A stretch of DNA of 64,000 bases. It comes from Rallus limicola. Lineage: Eukaryota > Chordata > Aves > Gruiformes > Rallidae. Positions 36,257 to 46,560 of this stretch are shown one piece after another (position 1 is the first letter of the stretch; every line of letters starts with the position of its first letter). The DNA is taken from NCBI GenBank assembly GCA_022605955.1, contig JAKCOZ010000032.1, positions 124,001 to 188,000 of the forward strand, given 5' to 3'. The notes under the pieces are model-generated. The model was not told the origin of the DNA. It searched no databases and saw only the letters and a program-made list of their open reading frames with translations. Made by a program: the position numbers and the translations under genes.

Positions 36257-36300
36257 ATAGAGTCATAGAAGGCTAGGTTGGAATGTGATCTTTGAGAACT
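36257..36300 (-). mobile_element. Possible tiny CR1 3' scrap, antisense
   Basis: TAGAGTCATAGAAGGCTAGG followed by TTGGAATGTGATCTTTGAGA resembles, loosely, the reverse of a CR1 3' end (AATCATAGAATGGTTTGGGTTGGAAGG-type). Only about 40 bases are involved and several mismatch, so it could be chance. Confidence 0.4.
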
Positions 36301-37912
36301 TAGCTATTTTATTGCTTCCAAGGGGCTTGTCAGCTTCCTACTGAAACACAGTTCAGTAACTGCATAGTGAATATAAATGAGGAGGTAACCTCTTATTAGC
36401 ATTAAATGATTGGGTTGATTGGCATGATGGATCCTCTTTATATAATTCCATTGACAAAAGCATACACTGGAAGTTGAGTCTCTATTTTCCAATAACACAT
36501 TCCCATACACATAATAAACCAAGTCACTACACAGTATTTAGCTATCATGTTATGATCATTTGAAATATGCCTCTATTCTAACTCCTTCTACCAGCCCCCA
36601 AAATATATTAACCCATTTTTTAAATTTTTTTTTTCTTAAAAACTCCATAAACTCCCTAACACCAAAAAAATTACTTAGAATTATTTTGTCTGTGGTTCTA
36701 AGGTTCTCTGACTTAAACACCCCACAGTAGGGAACTCCTAAGAGGAGCTTTCATGGTCTTTTAGGCAAACATAATTCATTAATTCCCATTACATCCTGTC
36801 CCATTGTTTATAGATGACCAAGAAATACCCCCTCCCTTCCCAGGGCAGCTTCATATTTACACCATACTCCTGAGAGCCAAGCGCAGCTCAGCCTGAGGCG
36901 TGCAGTGCCCCATGCACTCACAAAAGAGAAGAGATTGCTATCATGAGATAAAGGGGTCCACAACAGACTGAATTGAAGTTATGCAATTTCAAAAACTTGT
37001 TAAGTGTTCATCTAACCTTCCCTAAGAGAGATTTCAGTGATAAAGTTTCTACCATTTCCTCGAGACACTCATTTCCAGAATGTAACTATGCTATCTATAC
37101 ATTTTCTCCATATGTGGAAGCCTCCCCTCCTCCATCCCTTCAGTCTTTACAGTCTTCTCTTACCCATCACTACTTTATTGTAATTTTTTTCTTGTATCTT
37201 ATGTTTTCTAAATCCCAAATTTCTCTCTCTTGAATCTCTCTGAATGTTGTCTTGTTTATTTTCTCTATATCAAATATATCAGCCATGTAAGACTGACAGA
37301 TCTGGCTGAGTCCAGAGAGAATAGGTGTTTTGCAAAGTATTTTGTGTTTTACAAAAGTCTGGACCCCTAGAAATATTTCCTTTGGGCTTTTTGGGACAAT
37401 ATTCAAAAAAGGAGAGCCTGAAGCCTTCTGATTTCAGGACTAAATGAAGGCAAGCAAGTCTGCAAAGCTTGGTCCACAGTTTCACAGTCTTAAATATTCT
37501 TTGATGCTTCACATTTCAGTTGCCTTGGTCAGTCACAGCCAGGTGGGCAACAGAACTGAACAGCTGCGGTTCTCTAGATCAAAATGAAACCAGAGGAAAA
37601 TGTGAGCCCCCAACAGAAACCTTATGGGCATCCTCCAGCAGAACCTGATTTACAGAGACTACAGTAAGTCATCTTGTAACTACTTGCTTCATTTGTAGTC
37701 TATGGCCTGAGATAAACTACAAGATATGCTAATACAAGATACCCCATGAAAGGAAGGGTATAGGTCCTATTTTGCATAAAAATATTTTACATCATGGGAA
37801 CTACCAGAGAGGAAATAAGGCAAAAGGTTTAAGCAAAAAAGACCGAAGCCTGAAGTGGTTCAGCAGTCAAAGAACTTTTCTGATGTTCCCTAACAAATTA
37901 AATGCTTAAATT

Positions 37913-37960
37913 AAAACCCAAAAAAAACCCCACAAAAAAAAAACCAAACCCCCAACAACA
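37913..37960 (+). repeat. 48-base A/C-only tract
   Basis: Every base from 37913 to 37960 is A or C, arranged as A runs of up to 10 separated by short C runs. The opposite strand is therefore pure T/G. It is low-complexity and strand-asymmetric, similar in character to the tract at 23977-24011. Confidence 0.9.
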
Positions 37961-39300
37961 GACAGTACTGATGGCCTGACATGTACACGGCTTGCAAATT
38001 CATTTCCAAGATGTGTCTTTTTAATTTGATAAATTTAGTTTCCAGAATAAAACTTTGATTGAGGAATATTTTTTTCTCCCTATGACATAACCTTCTTTTT
38101 TTTTTTTAAGTGGCCCTTAACTATGCAACAAAAAAGAGTTCTGGGAGTTTTAGACCTCTGAAAACAGATAAGTCATGTGAAGTACAATTATGATGCATCT
38201 GATTGGATTCTATAATGAATGCAAGAAGGTCATGAAAATTACTCTAACAACTATCACATTTGATTTTTTTCTGAAACGGGTAGGAGTTGGATATGAAGAG
38301 TGCTATTGCATTAACAGCTCTCTTTGGGATTTCTTTGACTGGATCACTTTTGAACACAATACAGTCACCTAGTCTGTAAAAAGACAGGACTAACTAGCTA
38401 GTTGTAGGAATATCAGCACTCATGGCAGGACATTTTCTCAAAGCTGAATTTAAGCTAAGGGTTTGATCCAGGAGAACCTCCTGGTTAAATGCAACACTAT
38501 TCTGGGGGGGATACATTAACATCTACAAGTCTTGCTGATTTATAATTTGGATATGTGAAATCACAGAATTCTATCACATACAGCCTAAACCTAGATACAG
38601 CCCAGAATGTTGTAAGCAATTCCTATCCAATACAGGTTCACTCCTTGGCAAGTCATTCCCCTTTCTTTGCTGCTGAAGCCCTCAAACATCCAGAGCTGAC
38701 CACGCAACCTCAGAGCACCCTGTCAGTGGAGCGCCCTGGCAAAGTCGGGAACAACGAGCAAAATCTCCATCCTACTGCTCCTGGCTGCGCTGATGATCTG
38801 CTGCTCCCTGAGTGGATGGAATTTCCTCAGCCAGTTGCCAGGTTAAGAGAAGAAAAATCATCTGAGCAAGAGATGGATTCTTTTCTGTAGAGACAGTTTT
38901 CTGACAGAGTTGTTATTTCCAAGAGAAAACAAAAGTCTGTTTCTAGTTGAATTATGTCTTTTTTGTTTTAATCAATTCTATCAGATAAGGTACTTTATAC
39001 ATGATGGCTTTTTTTCTTTCATTTCTCTGAAACCTGAGTTGTAGCTTCATGCTTTTTAACATGAGAGCTGGTGCTGTGACATGTTTATGTGATAAGTCTA
39101 GACCTCAGAGAAATAGATAAAATTAATCATGAAAAAAAACCTCAGAAATAGATGTCCAGAAGTTTAAAAAAAAAAAATTGGCAGAATTAAAGGAATTGAT
39201 GTGAAATAGTGAGAGAGAGATAGAACTAGTGGAAATGTCATAGTGGTTGCTGATAACAGCTGGCAGGAGGACTGCTTCCTTCTTTGACTTGTAAAAATCA

Positions 39301-39368
39301 AGAGAAAAGATGGGAGTAAAGGAGAAAAGGAGAGGTGAAAGGAAGAAAAAAGGCAGGAAAGGAGAGAG
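39301..39368 (+). repeat. 68-base purine-rich tract
   Basis: Only four of 68 bases are pyrimidines (39311, 39317, 39336, 39354). The pattern is GGAGAAAAGG-like without a fixed unit. Polypurine-polypyrimidine DNA can form triplexes, but the interruptions and lack of mirror symmetry weaken that. It produces two long spurious frames on the minus strand. Confidence 0.85.
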
Positions 39369-39821
39369 CAAGCATCAATAATCAAGGAGGGATAAAAATG
39401 CCAAAGATTATTACTTGATACTCTTCAGAGGAAAGAAAGAGACAAGGTTTTAAACTTCATAGAAGTGTTACTTCTTGCTGGCATAGCAGAACAATGGTAA
39501 AAGCAAGAGTTAGAGATACAAGACAGACTGTTATTGGAAGTTTCTTTAATTCCCATCCACTTTCTTTCATTTCCAAGTAAATGACAAGTTGTTAATGGAA
39601 GCACTTCTGGAGAAACATACTTTTTTTGCCCTTTTCCCCAGTGATCACTGTAAGAATTACCATGTTTACACAAAAGCAGCCCCAATCTGCAATCATTTGC
39701 AGAAGTAAAACTTAGTTGTATAAAAAGGAAGGACAAGTCACTGATGGCTGGACTCAAATCACAGATCTGAGTTTTAACTCATTGGCAAAACACTTCTTTC
39801 TGTTATTCCTCCTGTCCCAGT

Positions 39822-39972
39822 AAAGACTCCTTCTCTGGAGACATTCAAAACCCACCTGGGCACATTTCTGCACGAAATCACCTAATCTAGGTGATCCTGC
39901 TCTGACAGGGGGATTGGACTAGATGACCTTTCAAGGTCCCTTCCAACTCCTAATGTTCTGCAATTCTGTGAA
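39822..39972 (+). mobile_element. Short CR1 LINE 3' fragment, sense
   Basis: About 150 bp in sense orientation: CCTTCTCTGGAGACATTCAA, then CACCTGGGCACATTTCTGCA, then GGTGATCCTGCTCTGACAGG and GGATTGGACTAGATGACC. It ends with AATGTTCTGCAATTCTGTGA, the CR1 tail. Its wording matches the 3' part of the copy at 17689-18190, so both belong to the same CR1 subfamily. It is strongly 5'-truncated. Confidence 0.92.
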
Positions 39973-42900
39973 AGCCCAAGCTGATGCACTATTTCTATCC
40001 CTCACACAGCAAATGCTTCATTCTCACTCATGCGCTTATGAATATGTTATAAGTTGTGACTAAATGTAATTATGTAAATGATAGTCATTTGTTTGCTCTA
40101 CAGATTAATGTTCTGCTTCATTGGGGTCCCAATATGGAGCAGCAGAAGTTTGAGCTTTGCAGCTGTGCCTCTGTGTGGTGCTGCCTCTCATCTAAAAATT
40201 AAAATGAAGATGAAATTTGTCTTTTACTTAGTGTGAGCAAAACAAACCATCCCTGTGTTACTTAATACGTTATCTATTACTTTCTGCAGGTAGCAGAATC
40301 AATCACCTTTCCCAGTGGTGGTAAACTCCTAGGGAATAATTTCATACACCTCCAGCTCTATAATACAACATCAAAGTGTTAATTAGGATTCCAATAATGG
40401 TTTTGCTTTCTGTAGTGATGCTTTTCAAAACTAAGCTTCCTTTGTCAAACTGGGACCTGTCAAGAGGCATGAAAAGTAAAGTTCTGCTATGATGAGAGGA
40501 TATAGCCAATAAAGGTTGATGGGAAATGGGTTTCCCACCCAATGAATGTTTTTTGGTGATTAACAGGTTTTCCATCTTTCAACAGGATTAATCTCTGAAT
40601 TCTTTTAAGGGTGGGAGGAGTGTCCTAACAAAGAAAGCCTCTTCCAAAAAGTAAATACTTGTGTGCTACCTAATCTTGAATGCACGTGAGTCTCATTTGA
40701 AGACAAGTCACACTAGATATTTTACATATTGCTGGCTGTTTCCTCTCCCTCTCTTGAAAGTTACCCAGAAGGTTTTTTCAGAAGCAGGCCACAATTCTTC
40801 TGCTGGGCTGCCAGTTTCTATAGGAAGTCCCAGATCTGGCTAGTTCTCAAATTTAGGCAGCCTGTTTCTCTTGTTTAAACCAGTAACCTTACACACAGAC
40901 CAAACACAGCTTCATGTTGTTACAATAACAGTTCTAATGCTCATAATACAGCTATCCCTAAGTGTTTATATTCAATTTTCTAATGATGTCTTTTGAATTA
41001 TGCATGTCTCTGCCTAATAGAGAAGTTGCAATGTAAGTAGCTCTAGGGAAGAAGGGGAAAAAAAATCTGCCAGGCTTAACGAGACTTCTAAAGGTAGTAG
41101 CTAGTTTCATAAAAGTGAGCCCAAAAGATATGCAATTCCCTTGCAAAACTGCCTTGTACTGACAACATCAATCCTTCGACTTGCTGTATAACCAGTACGG
41201 CATGGCAATGGAGGCAGGAACAGACTGCCTGCACACTCTAATACTTTATTAGCAAAAATCCAGTATTCAGGAAAAGGGCTCTCAGGGCTCTCACATTTAG
41301 TAACAACAAAAACTTCCCTGCTGTTCTGCACTTGTTCATGGTGTCCCCAAACCCCTTTGTTACTTAATCAGCTTTCTATTAATTACCTGTGTAAGACAGC
41401 TAACATTTTTCTATTATTCTTTAAACTCCATATCACAGTTCTTCAACCTTGTTTACAGAAGGACTAGTTAATAGATGTTGTTTGGGATCTCAGATCTCTG
41501 AGGGTGCCTGGGGAGCACTTAGTGATGAAGAATTGAGCATGAGATGAATTTGGATCCCCTCTTGAATCCTCTTAGGACGTGAACCTGTGTTTCCATCCAC
41601 TCAAGAGTAGCCTTGGAGTAACCCTCACTGTTTTGGTGGTGTTATAAAATTGTGTGGAAGCTCTGAGATGGCAACACATGCATCCCTGAGAACTGGACAC
41701 TGATTTCTTATGCTGACTTCTATATTTCTCATTCTAAAATCAAAAAGTTCTGTCTATGCAATAGAAAAAAAGATTTTGTAGATGGTGACTAGCATGCTTT
41801 GCTGGCTTCTCATGCAGCTTTACGTGGTGTAGGAATACTTTTTAGTAAGAGCATTACTCAGAGCTTCCTAAGTGAAAGGAGGACCTTAACCTGGAAAATA
41901 GTATCTTCGATAATGTGTTGTGTTCCCAGCTATTATCCTTTCAAGACTTACCCCTCTGAAGGGGTATGTCCAGGGTATTTGGAATCTCTAGAAATGCCAT
42001 CCGCAGGAGGAAGAAATGAGTTAAACATATCCCCGCTTGATTCATGAGGATTAACATGCATTATTTCATTACATACATACACAGTGAAAAGTACAGAAGA
42101 GCAACTCATGCAGCATACTCATCTTTTATGATTTAGCAGAAAACATTCTTTATCCCCATTTTAATCTCCCCCTACTTCCATGCCCAGAATGATAATCAGA
42201 GTTTGGAATGTCTGCCTCCAGCCAACCCAGACCCATTTCTCACAGTGCTTTCACGTCACAGACACACATAATTATGTAGCCACGACGACAGTGACAGCAG
42301 ACCTGACCCGCTAGGATGCTCCAGGAGTGCAACCAGCTCAAATATTCATAAAGCTACTAATTTACAGCAAGTACTTGTCTCCCATCAGGGCTTTCCCTTT
42401 GACTGCATGCAGTTTCCAAGCGCAATATGTGTTCTTGCAATGCAGAAATGTAAGGAATTAATATTTCAGGAAGTGGAGATAGGAAGAGGGAACAGTGCTA
42501 TGGCTTTCCATACTTTTCCTAAAGGAAGTATTGTTCTAAGTTATTATTAATTGTATGCCTATCTAATCACAGTTGAATAGTTACTTTGTTAAACAGCAAT
42601 ATATTACTGTTGATTGATTTTTCATTATGTTTCAGTTTTGTGGAATTAATTATGCTATTCAAAAATATGTAGTTGTTAATAATATTCTTTGTAAACACTG
42701 TTAAATGTCAAATAATTTTAAGCTGTTATACAATAATGTAATTTTAAAAACATTTGTCACTTCTCATTTTGTTACAAAGAAAATGTTAATTTCCCTTTTT
42801 CCATCAGAGTGAAGCAAAACAGTGACAAATGACAGAATAAAATAGAGAGCACTAACTAACTTGTGGCAATAAAGCCTTTTTTGTCAGAAGATCCCAGTTA

Positions 42901-42992
42901 AAACTCCATTTCAAAACAATTGCATTCTAAGGGTTAGACTGAGGTCACCAGTTCCAATCCTTCTCAGGTTGAATTAGGGGAGGTGCAATATA
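39973..42992. other. AT-rich DNA with one possible conserved stretch
   Basis: No gene is recognised. The segment at about 42180-42440 is less AT-rich than its surroundings, keeps several CpGs and contains ACATAATTATGTAG and AATATTCATAAAG. It resembles conserved non-coding DNA but has not been aligned. Confidence 0.5.
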
Positions 42993-43482
42993 TCATAGAA
43001 TCACAGAATCTCCTGAGTTGGAAGGGACCCATACGGACCAAGTCCAAATCCTTGCTCCACCCAGGGCCAGCCAAGTCAGAGCATGGGGCTGAGCACATCG
43101 TCCAGACACTTCTTGAACTCAGTCAGTCTCAGTGCTGTGACCCCTTCCCTGGGGAGCCTGTTCCAGTGCCCATCCACCCTTTCAGTAAAGAACATCTTCC
43201 AAATATCCAACCTAAACATCCCCTGTTATAGCTTTGTACCATACTCTCGGGTTCTATCCCTGGTCACCAAAGAGAGATTGGTGCCTGCTCCTTCATTCCC
43301 CCCAGCAGGAAGCCACAGACCACTGTGAGGTCTCCCCTCAGCATCCTCTTCTCCATCCAGATCCTTCCCAATCCTTCATGCCCTCCTCTGGACAGTATTT
43401 TTGTGTCCCTCTTGTTCTGTGGTGCCCAAAACTGCACCCAGAACTCAAGGTGAAGCCACACCAGCAAAGTGTAGAATGGGAT
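42993..43482 (-). mobile_element. CR1 LINE 3' fragment, antisense
   Basis: It begins ATCATAGAATCACAGAATCT then GAGTTGGAAGGGACCCATAC, the reverse of a CR1 tail. It continues through GGACCAAGTCCAAATCCTTG, CTGGGGAGCCTGTTCCAGTG, TTTCAGTAAAGAACATCTTC, CATCCTCTTCTCCATCCAGA and GCCCTCCTCTGGACAGTATT to GTGAAGCCACACCAGCAAAG. This follows ORF2 and 3' UTR order in reverse over 490 bp. The 3' end (CTGAGTTGGAAGGGACCCA) differs from the other copies and marks another CR1 subfamily. Open frames of 67-88 codons here are repeat artefacts. Confidence 0.93.
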
Positions 43483-46400
43483 TATGTAGACAAGAGGTAA
43501 TCTCTACTGTGATCAGCTGATGGTTAGACTACAAATTAAAATATAGAAATTAAAAACATTTTTAAAGGAAAAAAAAAAAGAAAAAAACATAAGTAGTAGC
43601 ATTTGGCAGCAGGAGGGAGTGCTAAATATAAAGCAGTCATGCACTACAAGCATTGCACAAGCCAAGCTATGAGACTGCAAGCCAGGTCTCTGCACGCTCT
43701 CTTGCCAGTATGTCTCAGCCCTTCTCTGGAAGGCAAATTGTATTGATGTTAATTCAGTCCTTGGCTGTTCAGCTGAAACTACCAATTTCCTTCCCCTCCC
43801 CACATCACAGAGCAGATTCTTGTCAGTACTTTGGATCTACAAGGTCTAGGACCTATCCTTGAGACCAAAAGTCAATGATGCATCTAGAGGAGGCGCCTAA
43901 GAAGTTCTGGTGACCTGAGATATAATTGACTGCAATTGGCTTCATGTCAGGCTTGAGATCCCAGTTCTTTGAAGTTCAGGAGTCAGTTTGGAGAACAAGG
44001 CTTTCCTTGTGGGGAAGGAAAGGCATCTTAAAATTCTGCCAAGCTGACTTTAAGCTGCAAGTATAAAGATATTTCTGACAGGGACACCAGCTCATTTTAG
44101 TTACCAAGGTAAATCAATGTCAGTTTGAAGAGGCTGCAAAGAAATGCTAAGCTGATAAATGACATTAAGTCACCAATGAAACGATGACTCTGAATGGTCA
44201 CTCACTGCTGGAGGGCCCATAAGCTTCCCGTGGAGTCTATTAGCTCTTTCATTTTCCAAGCAAAACCGCAGCTTCCTTCTCTTAAGTCTCTCAGCTCCCC
44301 TAATTCCCTTAAGGCTTGGCTTTGTCTCCTTCCCAAACTCAATGATGCCAGCTGCAAACAGCTCTGCTTCGAACAGCTCTGGCAACAGGCAGCTGGAAAT
44401 AGTTATTCCGTTGTAGAGAGGTCCACGTTAAGCATTGCTGCTCAGACAGTGAAGGAAGCAGACCTCTGTTAGGCATTTTGGCTCTGTGAGATGTAGTGTA
44501 ACAGAGGAAACCACTCCAAATGGAAACAAAGAACAAACAGTTTACAGCTCTGCCAAAGTCGGGGAAAAGAAGGAAAATAAGAAAAGACAAACCCTTCAAC
44601 AATGACAACAGCAACTAGAGAAGGTTAAAGAACTCAAACAGGGTCTGAACAGCAGGCTTTGTGGCAGTGAAAAGGAACACGTACATTAGAGGGTGTGGCT
44701 TATGGTGCTTAGGAGCTGGACATCACTAAAAACTGTTAATAGGGTGATTAGTGCTATTTGAAATGACAGTTATTATCTTCGGGTTGGTTGCCACTAATAC
44801 GATGCATATCCTGGGGGAGAAAGTATCAGAGATGAAAAGACCGGCTGAGCTAAGAGCTTCTGGTTTGGTGTGTCATACGGAGGCTCAGAGAGCGCCACAC
44901 GCTGGTCAGAAGCACACCGAAGGAAGCAAACCTCTGGGGGTTTGGGTAATCACAGAGCTACAGCTGAGACAGCAAATGGTTACTAACGGAGAAGAGACTA
45001 GAGAAGTTCCTTCATGTCCGTGCATAAACCACAGAGCTGCTTACAGAACACACTGGCTGGAAAATTCTGTAGGCACTAGATTGGAGATAGGGACTTTGCT
45101 GTTCATAGGTGTTTTAGTAGGTGATCACCCTGCTCTTCAAAGGCCAAGTGAGGAAAAAGGCAGTAAGTGTGACACATCACAGCAGGTTAGCTCATTACAA
45201 ACAGAAACAGAAGCCAGTGATCTGAGCATAGAGAGACCCTAAGTCTACAGGTTAAACATGCTCCAGCAGCTGGGGTCTTACCTCTCTACACTGGGACTAG
45301 CTGCCACCTCCAAGCCCCTCTCCTTGTTTGACTATGGCACAATTAGCCACTTCCACATTCACTTCTCAACAGTCCCCTTCTCCTCTAAGCCTTGTCTTTG
45401 AACCTCTCAGCATGAGCTGGCCAAGAGAAGCAGCACTCAGAAGCCCTTCTCTCGCTGCTGCCAGCCTCAGAGAAGAGGACTCTCGTCTCTAAAGGTTGCT
45501 TCTGTTCCTTTTAATGCAGAGCTACTTCCAACACCCCTGGTAGCAGTACCGCTTGTGTGGAAAGCCCTTTTGTTTTCTCATTTATTTATGGGGTGGGGGA
45601 GCTGATTTCAGTATGAATAAGTGACACCCCACAGGAAAGGAGGAGGTAGACCTTTCAAATTAAATTTGCCCTCGGTGCAGTTACTAAGTTTTCATTTTAT
45701 CTGCCAGGCTATCAATAAATATTCATAAGCCCGCTAACTGAAGCCTTAAGATCTTGCAAATATCTAAATTCTCATAATTCAAGATTCTTACATACTCTTC
45801 ACTCCCTACCTCTTAAAACTCACCCTAATGACAGTATTTGCTTCCTTTGACATTGCTACTTAGTTATGCTACATGCCTCCCAAAAGATCAGATAAACACT
45901 GATATATGCAATCACCTTTTAAACATAGCATCTTTTTAAAAAAAAAAACAAACCACAAACTCTTACTCTTAGCTGTAGTAGCATCTTCACTGTTCTGATT
46001 GCTATGGTCTCTTCATTATTACTTTTAGTTACATCCCAATTTTTTGCCCCACAAGCTTACACTGACTTGAAATAATTGCAGAAATGATTTCCAGGAGTTT
46101 ACTAGATACTGAGAAGGACACCCAAAGCGCAGAGCCTGCTAGCAACAAAGTGCAGGTGTTCTACTTATTCCCTGGGCCACATTGTCTCCTCCCATGAAAG
46201 CCATGATTGCTACTGGTGGGTGAGGATTAGCTCTTCTAAAAAATAGCTGAGGGCAAGGGGCAAACCTCACAGGATCCTTAAGCACAGTTAGTAAACTGAT
46301 GCCAGGCCACTGAAGGTAATAAGGCTGATGTAAAGCCAAGACAGAAAAACAAGGACCTGATTACATTACTTTGAAGTTATCACAGTGGGCATAAGTACTG

Positions 46401-46543
46401 TATATCCACTCTTGGCACACTGGCTGGTAGGAGATGTCACTGCTAATGAAGCTGCATATTAATCTCATGTAGAAGTATCACAAGGCTTTTACTCTTTGGG
46501 CAAGACCATGCAGGGAGCATTGCTGCTTGTGCCTGGGCACACG

Positions 46544-46560
46544 GCCATTAATGGCACGTG
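46544..46560. promoter_or_regulatory. Palindromic TAAT site overlapping a CACGTG E-box
   Basis: GCCATTAATGGC (46544-46555) is a perfect 12-bp palindrome with an ATTA/TAAT core, a plausible homeodomain dimer site. Its last C begins CACGTG (46555-46560), a canonical E-box. A second E-box-like CAGATG follows at 46576. The clustering is seen directly, but binding is inference. Confidence 0.35.

Larger units (their letters stand above)
31846..39821. other. AT-rich DNA, no gene recognised
   Basis: About 8 kb without a recognisable exon. It contains a doubtful CR1 scrap at 36257, an A/C-only tract at 37913, T12 at 38096-38107 and a purine tract at 39301. A GC-richer patch at about 38650-38830 sits inside a 111-codon plus-strand frame (38555-38890) that matches no family I know and is not flanked by convincing splice sites. 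Confidence 0.55.
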
